From NCBI GenBank assembly GCA_030609055.1, contig JAUWCZ010000008.1, forward strand, positions 1 to 39,392: a DNA stretch of 39,392 nucleotides. The letters run 5' to 3'. The translations under genes and the position numbers were made by a program. Positions 1-10,587 of the stretch are shown here, one piece after another; the first letter of the stretch is position 1, and the number at the start of each line of letters is the position of its first letter. The DNA is from Chloroflexota bacterium. GTDB taxonomy: Bacteria; Chloroflexota; Anaerolineae; Anaerolineales; UBA11858. The notes under the pieces were generated by a model. It did not search any database. It was not told the origin of the DNA and was given only the letters and a program-made list of their open reading frames with translations.

Positions 1-1486
1 CATCTGCATAACCATGGGTTGTTGCATATATTACGATTATCTGGTAAGCAATTGGCACTGGGGAAAACTGGGGTTGTTTCAGGATCTCTCGTAACCGACG
101 TCCTCTATCTAACCTGGCTTGGGTTGCTTTATCCAGATCAGAACCAAACTGTGCGAAAGCAGCCAGCTCACGGAAGGCAGCCATCTCCAACCTCAATTGA
201 CCAGCCACCTGTTTCATTGCTTTTAACTGGGCATCGCCACCAACCCGGGAAACGGAGATGCCCGCATTAATAGCCGGTCTAATTCCAGAATAAAACAGGT
301 CATTTTCCAAATATATCTGACCATCCGTTATTGAGATTACATTGGTGGGCACGTAGGCAGACACATCTCCAAGCAGAGTCTCGATGATCGGGAGCGCTGT
401 TAATGAACCACCTGCTCCTTTGACTTTAACTAATTTTGTCCCTGCTCCAGCTTCCAGGTCTTTTTCCGCATCCGGTTTAGCCAGAGGTCCGAGGTATACT
501 TTTTTGTTTACAGCATCATCGATGGTAGCTTGATCATCCTTATATTCTTTTGGCACAATAACAAAATGATCCGCCATCCGTGCTGCTCGTTCCAGCAGCC
601 GGGAATGTAGGTAAAATAAATCTCCCGGGTAAGCTTCACGACCGGGTGGGCGGCGGAGCAGCAAGGAGAGTTCACGATAAGACCAGGCATGCTTGGATAG
701 ATCGTCATAGACAATGAGTGCGTCGCGTCCGGTCTCCATAAACTCTTCTCCCATCGCACAACCGGCATAGGGAGCTATATATTGAAGAGCGCTGGGTTCA
801 TCTGCAGAGGCGACAACAATAATGGTGTGATCCATAGCCCCGTATTCTTCCAGGGTCGCTACTGTTCTGGCAACACCGGCTTTCTTCTGTCCGATTGCGA
901 CATATATGCAAATTACGTCTTCACCTTTTTGGTTGATTATGGTATCCAGGGCAATGGCAGTTTTCCCTGTCTGTCTATCACCGATGATTAATTCTCTTTG
1001 ACCGCGGCCAATCGGAATCATGGAGTCAATTGCTTTGATTCCAGTTTGAATGGGCCGGTCGACATCTTTCCGTTCAATAACCCCGGGGGCAATTCTTTCA
1101 ATAGGCCGGAATCCGGTTTGGCGAATGGGTCCTTTTCCATCAATCGGCTGCCCGATCGCGTTAACAACCCTGCCAATTAGCCCATCTCCCACGGGTACGG
1201 AGGTGATCCGGTTTGTTGATCGGACTTCCATCCCTTCTACGATATCATCGTATTCCCCCATGATAATAACTCCCACAAGATCCTTCTCTAGGTTAAACGC
1301 TGTACCAAAAATGCCGTTTTCAAACTGAACCAGTTCCTGGGCTTGGACATCGGATAATCCTCTCACCCGGGCAATCCCATCCCCGGCTTCTAGGACAGTG
1401 CCAACACTCTGAACACCTGCTACCGGTTCAAAATCATCAATGAACTTTTTGAATTCAGCAGTAATCTGTTTTATTGATTCGGTCAC
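1..1486 (-). CDS. atpA: F1Fo ATP synthase subunit alpha (3' end truncated by window edge)
   Basis: Reverse-strand translation from a GTG at 1486 reads [77 protein letters not shown]...[11 protein letters not shown] (Walker A). Not listed in the ORF track because it runs off the window. Confidence 0.95.
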   Translation of the reverse strand, partial: MTESIKQITAEFKKFIDDFEPVAGVQSVGTVLEAGDGIARVRGLSDVQAQELVQFENGIFGTAFNLEKDLVGVIIMGEYDDIVEGMEVRSTNRITSVPVGDGLIGRVVNAIGQPIDGKGPIRQTGFRPIERIAPGVIERKDVDRPIQTGIKAIDSMIPIGRGQRELIIGDRQTGKTAIALDTIINQKGEDVICIYVAIGQKKAGVARTVATLEEYGAMDHTIIVVASADEPSALQYIAPYAGCAMGEEFMETGRDALIVYDDLSKHAWSYRELSLLLRRPPGREAYPGDLFYLHSRLLERAARMADHFVIVPKEYKDDQATIDDAVNKKVYLGPLAKPDAEKDLEAGAGTKLVKVKGAGGSLTALPIIETLLGDVSAYVPTNVISITDGQIYLENDLFYSGIRPAINAGISVSRVGGDAQLKAMKQVAGQLRLEMAAFRELAAFAQFGSDLDKATQARLDRGRRLREILKQPQFSPVPIAYQIIVIYATTHGYAD

Positions 1487-1712
1487 GATACCTCCGTACA
1501 ATAATAGTTGCTGATAACAATTCGATAATTGCACAAAACCATGTAACGGGTACGCTGCTGCTACTCCCCGGATGCACCCAATCTAAAAAAATATCCTGGA
1601 ATTCAATTCAGAAAAAACCTTCCGAAAATTCTCTATTTTTACAAAGAAAACACCTTTTCCAACAGCAGAAATGATAACTGATTGTAGGCAGATTGTCCAG
1701 CAGTGATGGTCT

Positions 1713-2288
1713 TTAACTGAAATATCGCAGGGCAATAGTTAGCCGAGTTTCCAGGTCAAGCGGTGCTTCCTCTGGAATAGTCTGGAGAGCAGCTTGGGCT
1801 TCCAGAACACTGTAACCTAACGTTGTTAACGCTTCCTGCACTTGGGCGTTTATCCCAGCAGTTTCAGGTGAAATAATGAAATCTTCCTCAAAAGGTATCC
1901 GATCTTCCAGTGAGAGTAGAATTTTTTGGGCTGTTTTCTTACCAATCCCAGATACCTGTGAAAAAATCACTTCCTGCTTATTCAGTACAGCCCTCTTGAT
2001 CACTTCCGGTGTATGGGTGGATAGTGTTTCCAGCGCTAATCTGGGACCAACACCATTCACCTTAATTAGCTGCTGAAATAACATCACCTCGTCCTGGTCC
2101 TGAAAACCAAACAAGGTAAGGGAATCTTCCCTGACGATAAGGTGGGTGTATAATGACAATTTTTCCCCCCGGCGAAGGTTTATGAGAAGAAATCTGGTGA
2201 CATAGACAAGGTAACCAAGTCCACCGACTTCAATGACTACGTTATCTTCTCCTACCAGGAGCACATTTCCTTGAATACTGGCAATCAT
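1713..2288 (-). CDS. ruvA: Holliday junction branch migration protein RuvA
   Basis: 191 aa; MIASIQGNVLLVGEDNVVIEVGGLGYLVYV..., HhH motifs KVNGVGPRLALETLS and VSGIGKKTAQKILLSL. Confidence 0.93.
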   Translation of the reverse strand: MIASIQGNVLLVGEDNVVIEVGGLGYLVYVTRFLLINLRRGEKLSLYTHLIVREDSLTLFGFQDQDEVMLFQQLIKVNGVGPRLALETLSTHTPEVIKRAVLNKQEVIFSQVSGIGKKTAQKILLSLEDRIPFEEDFIISPETAGINAQVQEALTTLGYSVLEAQAALQTIPEEAPLDLETRLTIALRYFS

Positions 2289-2299
2289 GTTGTTTTCCC

Positions 2300-3565
2300 C
2301 TACAGCACTAATACAAAACTCAGTCCAACTACCAGCATAATTATCATTGCTGGCCAGATAAATTTTCGCAGCTTTCGGGAGCCCAGGGAAAAAACCAGCA
2401 CTCCTTTCGAAGCGGTATTTGATAATGTCGCTAAGATAATCGCTCTTTTTCCTGTAATTAACGCAACACTATGTCCTGCTTTAGTGAGATCAGCGATAGA
2501 TAATGTGATTGCATCCACATCTGCAAGACCGGCCAAAAAACTGGTCAGATAAAGACCACGATCCCCAATATACACCTCTGCGGCTTTTGAGAGCAGTAAA
2601 ACCAACGCAAAAATCAATCCAAACTTTATCGCAGGACCAAGTTCAAATGGATTTGATAGTTTTAATTCTTCTTCGTCAATTGCAGATTGAGAGAAAAAGA
2701 GATACAAAGCGTAAACTGAGCCAGAGGCCCCCATTGCTGCCATCGCCGGCCAGATATAAGGCAGAAGGTTGCTATTTACTACAGCAACTTCAATAATCAC
2801 CCGGAAAAACATAATCACCCAAGCTGCAATGATTGCTACTGCAAACGGTTTATCCAATCCATCCTGGGTGGTACTGCGCTGTGAGAAGCTTAGCGTAGTA
2901 GCCGTGCTAGATGCTAAACCTCCCAGCAATCCACTAAAGCCAATGCCTTTTTTGGGACCTACTATCTTGATCAGGATGTACCCCAGAAAATTGATTCCGG
3001 AAATAAAAACCACCATCTTCCAAACCTGATAAGGATTTAACACATTTAGCGGAGGAGGACCGAATGTCGTATCCGGTAAGATAGGAAGGACAATTGCTGT
3101 GATAACCGCAAATTGCAGGGTGGCAAAAACATCTTCCTGAGTAATCACTTTTACAAATTGACGGAGCTCCCATTTCACTGCCAGAAGAACCGTTGTAACC
3201 ACTCCCAACGCGGCGGCAAATTCTACTGAATGGAGATAGCAAATCCCGCCGATGAGAATGGTGATAAGGGCAGCCACTTCAGAAGTTAGACCAATTTCAT
3301 CTCGTTCAGTCGCAGTAATAAAATAGGCCACAATCACCATCGTCCCCAGAAGAGTGATCAGACCAATGAACACCCAAGGTGCATGCATGAGGTCCGACAT
3401 TAAGGCTGCAGATGCCCCAAAAAGGCTCATCAAAGCATAAGTTCTTGCACCGGCAAACAAGCCTCCCCCCTTGACATTGCTGTAGGCATATTCCCTTTGC
3501 ATTCCGATCAGCACACCGATCAGTAAAGCCGCCCCAAAACGAAGAAAAAGGTCTTGATTAATCAT
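2300..3565 (-). CDS. MgtC/SapB plus DUF4010-family membrane protein
   Basis: Likely start at MINQDLFLRFGAALLIGVLIGMQREYA, internal to the 451-aa ORF. MgtC-like N-terminus followed by many hydrophobic segments (DUF4010-like C-terminal half). Confidence 0.8.
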   Translation of the reverse strand: MINQDLFLRFGAALLIGVLIGMQREYAYSNVKGGGLFAGARTYALMSLFGASAALMSDLMHAPWVFIGLITLLGTMVIVAYFITATERDEIGLTSEVAALITILIGGICYLHSVEFAAALGVVTTVLLAVKWELRQFVKVITQEDVFATLQFAVITAIVLPILPDTTFGPPPLNVLNPYQVWKMVVFISGINFLGYILIKIVGPKKGIGFSGLLGGLASSTATTLSFSQRSTTQDGLDKPFAVAIIAAWVIMFFRVIIEVAVVNSNLLPYIWPAMAAMGASGSVYALYLFFSQSAIDEEELKLSNPFELGPAIKFGLIFALVLLLSKAAEVYIGDRGLYLTSFLAGLADVDAITLSIADLTKAGHSVALITGKRAIILATLSNTASKGVLVFSLGSRKLRKFIWPAMIIMLVVGLSFVLVL

Positions 3566-4067
3566 GATCTGTAATATGATTCCTCCTGGTTGTATGTAAG
3601 TGACAAATAGCAACCGCCAATGCGTCCGCTGCATCATCAGGCTGGGGTATTTCACTCAGATGCAGAAGTACTTTTACCATTTGCTGGATCTGGTTTTTGT
3701 CCGCATTTCCGTATCCCACAACAGCCTGTTTAATTTCTAAAGGTGTATACTCACCTACTGGTAACTCTGAAGCGGCGGCAGCAATTAGGGCAGCACCTCT
3801 TCCCTGACCAACACTGATTGCTGTCTTAACATTCTTTTGGAAATATAACTTCTCTACTGCACAATAATCGACTTGATGTTTTTTTAATATCTCATTCAGG
3901 GATCGAAAGAGATGAAGCAAACGCTTAGGTTCTTCCCAATCACTAGGCGTCTTTACCACGCCATGCGTAATCCATTCCAACTCTCCATTATCCAACTCTT
4001 GGACAAGGCCATATCCGGTGATAGCAGTGCCTGGATCTATCCCAATCACAATCCTCGACTTTGCCAT
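3558..4067 (-). CDS. ruvC: Crossover junction endodeoxyribonuclease RuvC
   Basis: MAKSRIVIGIDPGTAITGYGLVQ...DYCAVEKLYFQKNVKTAISVGQGRGAALIAAA...DDAADALAVAICH. Start chosen at the internal Met; the ORF extends to 4079. Confidence 0.93.
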   Translation of the reverse strand: MAKSRIVIGIDPGTAITGYGLVQELDNGELEWITHGVVKTPSDWEEPKRLLHLFRSLNEILKKHQVDYCAVEKLYFQKNVKTAISVGQGRGAALIAAAASELPVGEYTPLEIKQAVVGYGNADKNQIQQMVKVLLHLSEIPQPDDAADALAVAICHLHTTRRNHITDHD

Positions 4068-4071
4068 CAAT

Positions 4072-4821
4072 TTACACAAACCCCTCTAACGCTTCATCTG
4101 TGATTTTCAGGTTTGTGTAAACTTCCTGTACATCATCCAATTCTTCTAGTAAATCAATAATCTTCATCACCTGCAGGGTATCATCCAGATTTAATACAAC
4201 TTCCTGATTGGGATCCATTCTTAATCCGGATGCATCTGGAGTTATATTCGCTTCCTTGAGACTATCGTGAATTGTCTTAAATGATTCTACAGGTCCGATA
4301 ATTTCAAAGTATTCATTTTCTTCGATAACGTCATCCGCTCCAGTTTCAACAGCTATCTCAAATACTTCATCAAAATTGTAGTTTCCGCAGGGAATATTAA
4401 AATAAGATTTCCTGGTAAATTGCCAGGAAACCGATCCCTCCTGCCCCATACTCCCTCCGTGTTTTGCCAGTAGATGTCTGATATCTGATACTGTCCGGTT
4501 TCGATTATCTGTAATGCAGTGTAGGATTACGGCGACACCATGAGGTGCAATACCCTCGTAGTGAATCTTTTCCATACTGGTTGCATCACGATCTTTGCCA
4601 GTACCGCGTTTAATCGCCCTGTCAATATTCGCACTGGGCATATTGGCTGTTTTCGCCCGGTCAATAGCCAAACGCAACCCAAAGTTTATATCTGGGTCAC
4701 CTCCGCCCTCCCGGGAAGCAATCTGTATTTCCTTAGCGAGCTTTGTATAAACTGCGCCTCGCCGGGCGTCCTGTTGGGCTTTTTTGTGTTTTATGGTTGA
4801 CCATTTTGAATGTCCTGACAT
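4072..4821 (-). CDS. yebC: YebC/PmpR-family DNA-binding regulatory/translation-associated protein
   Basis: 249 aa; MSGHSKWSTIKHKKAQQDARRGAVYTKLAKEIQIASREGGGDPDINFGLRLAIDRAKTANMPSANIDRAIKRGTG is the TACO1/YebC signature. Confidence 0.95.
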   Translation of the reverse strand: MSGHSKWSTIKHKKAQQDARRGAVYTKLAKEIQIASREGGGDPDINFGLRLAIDRAKTANMPSANIDRAIKRGTGKDRDATSMEKIHYEGIAPHGVAVILHCITDNRNRTVSDIRHLLAKHGGSMGQEGSVSWQFTRKSYFNIPCGNYNFDEVFEIAVETGADDVIEENEYFEIIGPVESFKTIHDSLKEANITPDASGLRMDPNQEVVLNLDDTLQVMKIIDLLEELDDVQEVYTNLKITDEALEGFV

Positions 4822-4943
4822 TATGAACCTCCAAAAATTAGTGGAATTACAACTGAAAATATCACCTGGTGTTCGGGTATTTTTTTCTCTCCATGCAGGT
4901 TGATCGTATTATAACATCAGGCACAAGTTTACCTTCCATTTCA

Positions 4944-4973
4944 AAATAACCGACCCTCATATTCAGGTTATTT
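4944..4973 (-). terminator. Candidate hairpin/terminator after the radical SAM gene (minus strand)
   Basis: Perfect 8-bp inverted repeat AAATAACC (4944-4951) / GGTTATTT (4966-4973), immediately 3' of the radical SAM stop codon. The U-tract is weak. Confidence 0.35.
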
Positions 4974-4976
4974 CGC

Positions 4977-5888
4977 CTACCGTTTATCCAAGCGGGTTAG
5001 ACCCAACTTTTTCGCTTCATCAACAACTCCCCGGTATTCATCCAAAGTTATTCTACGATTTATCTCGCTGTGCCTTTGAGCCAGATAGGCAGGTCGATAT
5101 TGATCCATGATGTTTATATATGTATTGAGAGAGATTTCCTCCGCAAGAAAACTCAGAATATCACTGGATCCTGCCAGATCTCCAGGTAACACCAAATGGC
5201 GTATCAGCAGTCCTCTCTCTGCAATTCCTTGCTGATCCAGAACTAAGTCCCCCACTTGCCAGTGCATTTCTTTAACTGCCTGTTGGTTAATTATTGGATA
5301 ATCAGGAATGCTGGAATATTTTTCCCCCACTTTTGCCCGGCTATACTTCATATCCGGCATATAGATATCGATAATACCATTCAGCATTTTCAGAGTTGAG
5401 AGGGAATCATACCCGCCAGTGTTATAAACAAGTGGACTTTGTAATCCTCGCTGGGCTGCGAGATAAACAGCCTGAATTATTTGAGCAGCAACATGAGTTG
5501 GGGATACTAGATTAATGTTATGACATCCCCTGCTTTCTAAATCCAACATCACCTCCGCTAAGGTTTCAACTTCAATCTTAGATCCACTAAGACTTTGGCT
5601 GATATCTGCATTCTGGCAATACAAACAGTTTAGATTACAGCCGCTGAAAAAAATTGTTCCCGATCCCCGCCATCCACGCAGCGGTCCTTCCTCTCCATGA
5701 TGTGGCCCATAACTATTCATCCAGACCCGTTTTCCCACACCGCATATACCTGTTTCTCCCATATTTCGGTTTATGCCACAGTCTCGGGGACAGAGATCAC
5801 AAGTTTCCAATCGCTGCTGTGCTTGAATGACTCTTTTCTCGAGTTCGCCGGAGTTCAATAAACCTGCATAAGCTGGTTGAAAGACCAT
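4977..5888 (-). CDS. PflA-like (COG1313-type) radical SAM protein
   Basis: GSGTIFFSGCNLNCLYCQNADISQ (CxxxCxxC radical SAM motif), N-terminal CDLCPRDCGINR. The ORF extends to 5945; MVFQPAYAGLL is a more likely start. Confidence 0.85.
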   Translation of the reverse strand: MVFQPAYAGLLNSGELEKRVIQAQQRLETCDLCPRDCGINRNMGETGICGVGKRVWMNSYGPHHGEEGPLRGWRGSGTIFFSGCNLNCLYCQNADISQSLSGSKIEVETLAEVMLDLESRGCHNINLVSPTHVAAQIIQAVYLAAQRGLQSPLVYNTGGYDSLSTLKMLNGIIDIYMPDMKYSRAKVGEKYSSIPDYPIINQQAVKEMHWQVGDLVLDQQGIAERGLLIRHLVLPGDLAGSSDILSFLAEEISLNTYINIMDQYRPAYLAQRHSEINRRITLDEYRGVVDEAKKLGLTRLDKR

Positions 5889-6023
5889 GGTTTCCTCTGG
5901 ATACATACCTATTATACCGATTGATAATCCTCCGGAACATCCCATTGACGTTCTTGTCTATATCGGGGTTAACGACTTGAAATTATCTGCTATCTTCGAT
6001 AGAATTCCCGTGGAGGCATTAAT

Positions 6024-7091
6024 TTGAATTCCATCTCACGCAAGAGCTTTCTCAAAATTTCTCTCCTGGGGATGATTGGTGCTGGATTCTCTCCAGGTTT
6101 TCAATCATTCCAAACCAGAAGGATTCAGGGATTAATCGGTCGAATCACTTCCGACGATAAAATCATTCCCATCTATAAGGAACCCAGCTTTGAAAGCGAT
6201 GTTGTTCGGGAGACAGCCTTTGATGAACTTCTGCATCTTTATTACGAGCAGGAGGTTAACCAAGAGGATTCTCCACCTCAGCTTTGGTACCGAGTGTGGG
6301 GTGGATTTCTACCAGGGGCGTATGTCCAGCAAACGCGGTACAGATTAAACCAGCCAATAGATACCATCCCAGATTGCGGCAGGCTAGCGGAGATTACCGT
6401 ACCTTTCACAGAAGCATTTACCTTCAATGAATATAAGGGATGGAATAAGAAATATAGGCTTTACTACGAAACAACACATTGGTTGACTGGCATAGCTAAG
6501 GGACCGGATGGGAAAGAATGGTATGAACTTACCTCACAACTATCCAGTTCCCTGGTATATCTTGTCCGAAAAGAACACTTGCGACCAGTACGGGATGTTG
6601 AATATTTACCTACCAGCATACAAAATCCGCCAGAGAACAAGTTAATTAAAGTGTCCTTGAGTGATCAGACATTATCCGCTTATGAGGAGGATAACCTTGT
6701 TTTCCAGACAAAGATCTCCTCCGGCTTAGGTTTTAATGAAGTAACTCTCAAGAATCCAAACGCGACGGCGACTCCCCGAGGTACCTTTTTCGTCACATCC
6801 AAATATCCATCCAAACACATGGGAGGGGTAATTGCAACTGGCGCTCCCGGCAGCTATACACTACCTGGTGTTCCCTGGACAACTTTTTTTATCTATGATA
6901 CTGGCGTTGCATTCCATGGAACATACTGGCATAACAATTTTGGAAACAAAATGAGTCATGGCTGTGTAAATATGAGAAATTGTGACGCAAAATGGATTTT
7001 CCGCTGGGTAAATCCCGCCTACGATCCCCCTTATAAAGATCATTGTGATTGGCACAAAACCGGTAATGGCACTCGAATTGATATTGACTGA
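6024..7091 (+). CDS. Secreted L,D-transpeptidase (YkuD/ErfK family) with N-terminal signal
   Basis: Signal-like MNSISRKSFLKISLLGMIGAGFS; catalytic motif HGTYWHNNFGNKMSHGCVNMRNCDAKWIF. TTG start preceded by GGAGG. Confidence 0.88.
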   Translation: MNSISRKSFLKISLLGMIGAGFSPGFQSFQTRRIQGLIGRITSDDKIIPIYKEPSFESDVVRETAFDELLHLYYEQEVNQEDSPPQLWYRVWGGFLPGAYVQQTRYRLNQPIDTIPDCGRLAEITVPFTEAFTFNEYKGWNKKYRLYYETTHWLTGIAKGPDGKEWYELTSQLSSSLVYLVRKEHLRPVRDVEYLPTSIQNPPENKLIKVSLSDQTLSAYEEDNLVFQTKISSGLGFNEVTLKNPNATATPRGTFFVTSKYPSKHMGGVIATGAPGSYTLPGVPWTTFFIYDTGVAFHGTYWHNNFGNKMSHGCVNMRNCDAKWIFRWVNPAYDPPYKDHCDWHKTGNGTRIDID

Positions 7092-7129
7092 TCCCGAAGT
7101 TGAAATCCAATCTATGCTAAAATCAACTC

Positions 7130-7585
7130 ATGAGCGGGAAGACAATTACAAAGAACAAAAAAGCATACTTTAATTACCAGATCCTCGATACATATGAAGC
7201 TGGTATTGTTTTGCATGGACCAGAGATAAAATCTATACGCAATCACCAGATTAGCATTGACCAGGCTTATGTTCATGTGGATGGAGAAGAAGCTTGGCTG
7301 ATTGACTCTTATATTCATCCCTATGAACAAGCAAGCTTATACAACCATAATCCGCAACGTCGACGAAAACTCCTGCTGCATAAAAAGGAAATCTTGGAAC
7401 TTTGGGATAAAGTCAGAATTAAGGGCAATACAATTGTTCCTTTAAGAGTTTATCTAGTCAAGGGCATGGCGAAGGTGGAGATCGCAGTTGCTAAAGGGAA
7501 AAAACTCCGGGATAAACGGAAAAAAATTGCAGAAAGAGATGCGGAAAGGCAGGCTGAACGGGATCTTCGACGGATAGGTTTCTAA
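7130..7585 (+). CDS. smpB: SsrA-binding protein SmpB
   Basis: 151 aa; TKNKKAYFNYQILDTYEAGIVLHGPEIKSIRN...RRRKLLLHKKEI...KGNTIVPLRVYLVKGMAKVEIAVAKGKKLRDKR. Confidence 0.95.
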   Translation: MSGKTITKNKKAYFNYQILDTYEAGIVLHGPEIKSIRNHQISIDQAYVHVDGEEAWLIDSYIHPYEQASLYNHNPQRRRKLLLHKKEILELWDKVRIKGNTIVPLRVYLVKGMAKVEIAVAKGKKLRDKRKKIAERDAERQAERDLRRIGF

Positions 7586-7666
7586 CCCTCTATTCCCTCT
7601 CCCCCCAAGGTTAGACAAAATGGAGATGAGTCCCCCATCAAATACGATAATAGAGGCTATGACTGT

Positions 7667-9229
7667 ATGATCCAAATTAACGGAAGCTCACTGACAATCG
7701 AAGAAATAAAACTGTTAGCCGTTGAGAACGAACCAGTCTCCTTATCCCAGAATGCAAAAAAAACAGTTCAACGCTCCCGTCGTTGGGTCGATGAGATTAT
7801 CAGTCAGGGTAAACCAATTTATGGTATCAATACTGGTTTTGGAATTTTTGCTGATCGGCAGATTTCAAGCCATGAATCCAGGCAACTAAGCCGCAATCTG
7901 ATTCTCAGTCATGCTGTTGGAACAGGGGTTCCATTGCCAAAAGAGGTTGTCCGTGCGGCTATGTTAATTCGCGCGAACACGCTGGCAAAAGGTTTTTCAG
8001 GTGTGCGATCATCCTTGATTGAAACCATGCTGGAAATGCTGAATCGTGGTGTCCATCCAATCATCCCTTCCCAGGGATCGCTTGGATCTTCTGGAGATCT
8101 TGCGCCTCTTTCTCATCTTGGATTGGTGTTATCAACTGATGAAGATGATTTAGATGAGCAATCCGGTTACGCAGAATTTCAAGGCACTATTATGAGCGGG
8201 AAGAAAGCAATGAAGAAAGCTGGAATTCCGCGTATTATCCTAGAAGCCAAAGAAGGAATTGCATTAACAAACGGAGCAACTTTTTCTGCAGCCATTGCTG
8301 CTCTTGCTTGCAATGATATAGAAAATCTCCTCTCTGTGGCTGAAATCGCCTTAGCAATGACTTTAGAGGCGTTATTAGGTATCTCAAGCGCCTTTGATCC
8401 TCGGATCCATAAATCCCGACAGCATCCTGGACAAATCACTGTCGCTGAAAATATAAGGGCACTTACCAAAGACAGCACCCTTCTGGATTCTACAAATCGG
8501 ATCCAAGACGCCTATTCACTGCGGTGTAGTCCCCAAGTGCATGGACCCGCCCGGGAAATCCTTGCGTTTGCAGCTGATGTCATTTCCAGAGAAATCAACG
8601 CAGCCACAGATAACCCGTTATTATTTGGAGAAGGGGAAGCAATTTCGGGAGGTAACTTTCACGGTGAACCAATCGGATTGGTGATGGATTATCTGGGTAT
8701 CGCTATGACTGAGATTTCTGGCATCTCTGAGAGGCGCATCTTCCGGTTATTAGACAACCGTTTAAATGAAAACCTCCCTTCAATGCTGGTCGATCGGCAC
8801 GAGGATGCTGGGTTAAATTCTGGGATGATGATGCCTCAATATACGGCTGCGTCCCTGGTACTTGAAAATCGATCCCTGTCAACACCAGATAGCATTCACT
8901 CACTCCCCACATCGGCTGCCCAGGAAGATCATAACGCGAATTCCCTGACGGCCGCGAGACACACGCGGCAGATCCTTACCAACACGACCCACGTGCTGGC
9001 GATTGAACTGTACACAGCAGCCCGGGCTCTTGATCTCCGGCTTCGAGATTTACCCCAGGCGAAACTTGGAAGGGGGACCTTAGCAGCATTCCAATCTATC
9101 AGAAAAAGCGTTATCTATCATCCTACGGACACGTTATGGGGACCGGAAATTGACGCTGTCCGTAAATTAATTGAGACGAGGGAAATATCCTCCGCTGTAG
9201 CTGGCTCCCTCCCAAAATCAACCCAGTAG
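7667..9229 (+). CDS. hutH: Histidine ammonia-lyase-like MIO enzyme
   Basis: 520 aa; GINTGFGIFADRQIS, GSLGSSGDLAPLSHLGL (MIO site region), NGATFSAAIAA, NPLLFGEGEAISGGNFHGEPIG, AAQEDHNAN. The MIO tripeptide reads SSG rather than ASG. Confidence 0.85.
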   Translation: MIQINGSSLTIEEIKLLAVENEPVSLSQNAKKTVQRSRRWVDEIISQGKPIYGINTGFGIFADRQISSHESRQLSRNLILSHAVGTGVPLPKEVVRAAMLIRANTLAKGFSGVRSSLIETMLEMLNRGVHPIIPSQGSLGSSGDLAPLSHLGLVLSTDEDDLDEQSGYAEFQGTIMSGKKAMKKAGIPRIILEAKEGIALTNGATFSAAIAALACNDIENLLSVAEIALAMTLEALLGISSAFDPRIHKSRQHPGQITVAENIRALTKDSTLLDSTNRIQDAYSLRCSPQVHGPAREILAFAADVISREINAATDNPLLFGEGEAISGGNFHGEPIGLVMDYLGIAMTEISGISERRIFRLLDNRLNENLPSMLVDRHEDAGLNSGMMMPQYTAASLVLENRSLSTPDSIHSLPTSAAQEDHNANSLTAARHTRQILTNTTHVLAIELYTAARALDLRLRDLPQAKLGRGTLAAFQSIRKSVIYHPTDTLWGPEIDAVRKLIETREISSAVAGSLPKSTQ

Positions 9230-9258
9230 GTGTTCAGAACAAGGCAGGAATTAGGAAG

Positions 9259-9696
9259 GTGGAGATGGAGAATTGCCCCTTTTGTAAAATATTGACGGGA
9301 GAACTGCCCAGCACCCTTGTTTATTCGGATGAGATCTGTACAGCCATGATGGATATCCAACCCTTCAACCCTGGTCATCTGCTGGTCATCCCTAACGAGC
9401 ATATATCAGGTTTCTCCGATCTGCCGCCCGAGACAGGAAAACACATCTTTGGGATAGCACAGAAATTAGCCCAGGCGCTACAAATGAGCGGAATCCAATC
9501 TGATGGGATTAACCTTTTCCTTGCAGACGGAAAGGCTGCAATGCAGGAGGTCCCTCATTTTCATTTGCATATCATACCCCGCTTTGAAGGAGATGGATTT
9601 GAGTTTAGATTCAGTCCCCGCTACTTAGAACTCCCAACCAGAGATGAATTGGAAAAGAATGCCCATCACATACAACAGGCATTGAATATCGACTAA
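9259..9696 (+). CDS. HIT-family nucleotide hydrolase/transferase
   Basis: CPFCKILTGELPSTLVYSDE...PGHLLVIPNEH...EVPHFHLHIIPRF (HxHxH). Confidence 0.9.
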   Translation: MEMENCPFCKILTGELPSTLVYSDEICTAMMDIQPFNPGHLLVIPNEHISGFSDLPPETGKHIFGIAQKLAQALQMSGIQSDGINLFLADGKAAMQEVPHFHLHIIPRFEGDGFEFRFSPRYLELPTRDELEKNAHHIQQALNID

Positions 9697-9756
9697 TACC
9701 GTTCCTAGATCGCTTTATTATTTACGATACAAACTATTACAATCCTCAGATGAACT

Positions 9757-10383
9757 ATGGCGGAAACGAAAAAAAATGATCTCCTGACAGCAGCAATCCT
9801 TGTATCCATTCTCTATGTCGCTGCACAAATGTTATCTGATATAGCCAGTTTACGGATTGTGATGATTGCGGGGTTTTCAATTGATGCCGGTACTTTCATT
9901 TACCCACTGACGTTTACATTAAGAGATATGGTTCACAAAGTTGCCGGGATCAGATCCGCACGAATTCTCATCCTAGCTGCAGCCGGCATCAACATTCTTA
10001 TGGCTTTGTTGTTTAAGGCAGTTGCACTGATGCCGCCAGATTTATCCGTCGGTCCCCAAGTAGAGTTTGGCCTGGTACTTTCTCCAATCTGGCGAATTGT
10101 TGCAGCGTCAATCATAGCTGAAGTGATCTCTGAACTGATTGATACAGAAGGATATAGAATCTGGGTTGAAAGAGTAACCCACAAATACCAATGGGCCCGT
10201 GTATTATTCAGTAATTTACTCAGCATTCCGATTGATAGTTTTATTTTTAGTTTTTTGGCTTTTTGGGGAGTGTTTCCAAACCCTATTGTGATCTCTATCT
10301 TCCTAAGTAACATGATCATCAAGGGTTTGACAACACTTGTGAGTATTCCCGGTATCTACCTTGTCCCAGATCATAATTTATAG
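9757..10383 (+). CDS. yhhQ: Queuosine precursor transporter family (YhhQ/VUT) membrane protein
   Basis: 208 aa, six hydrophobic segments; ILYVAAQMLSDIASLRIV, FIYPLTFTLRDMVHKVAG. Confidence 0.75.
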   Translation: MAETKKNDLLTAAILVSILYVAAQMLSDIASLRIVMIAGFSIDAGTFIYPLTFTLRDMVHKVAGIRSARILILAAAGINILMALLFKAVALMPPDLSVGPQVEFGLVLSPIWRIVAASIIAEVISELIDTEGYRIWVERVTHKYQWARVLFSNLLSIPIDSFIFSFLAFWGVFPNPIVISIFLSNMIIKGLTTLVSIPGIYLVPDHNL

Positions 10384-10498
10384 AAAAGATGCTGTTAATC
10401 CATTCAAGAGTGCCTCTCGTCTTCTCCATCTACTCTTGATCACATGCTAGAAACCTCAGACTTCAAATTCTTCCTGGATGATTTATCACATTTATCTA

Positions 10499-10527
10499 TT
10501 GCGAGGTCATTAAAATGAGGCTACAAT
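10499..10527 (+). promoter_or_regulatory. Candidate sigma-70-type promoter
   Basis: TTGCGA - 17 nt - TACAAT upstream of the lipoprotein gene. Confidence 0.4.
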
Positions 10528-10587
10528 AAATATGCTCCAGGGGGATAAAATCTACCCTTTCATTCAATCCCTGAGGGAGGTGCTGTT

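Noticed and set aside
9933-10322. 129-aa minus-strand ORF opposite the YhhQ-type gene
   Set aside because: Shadow ORF with no recognisable domain; the plus strand encodes a clear membrane protein.
10404-10438. CAAGAGT...ACTCTTG inverted repeat after the YhhQ-type gene as a terminator
   Set aside because: Only 7 bp, large loop and no T-tract; too weak to call.
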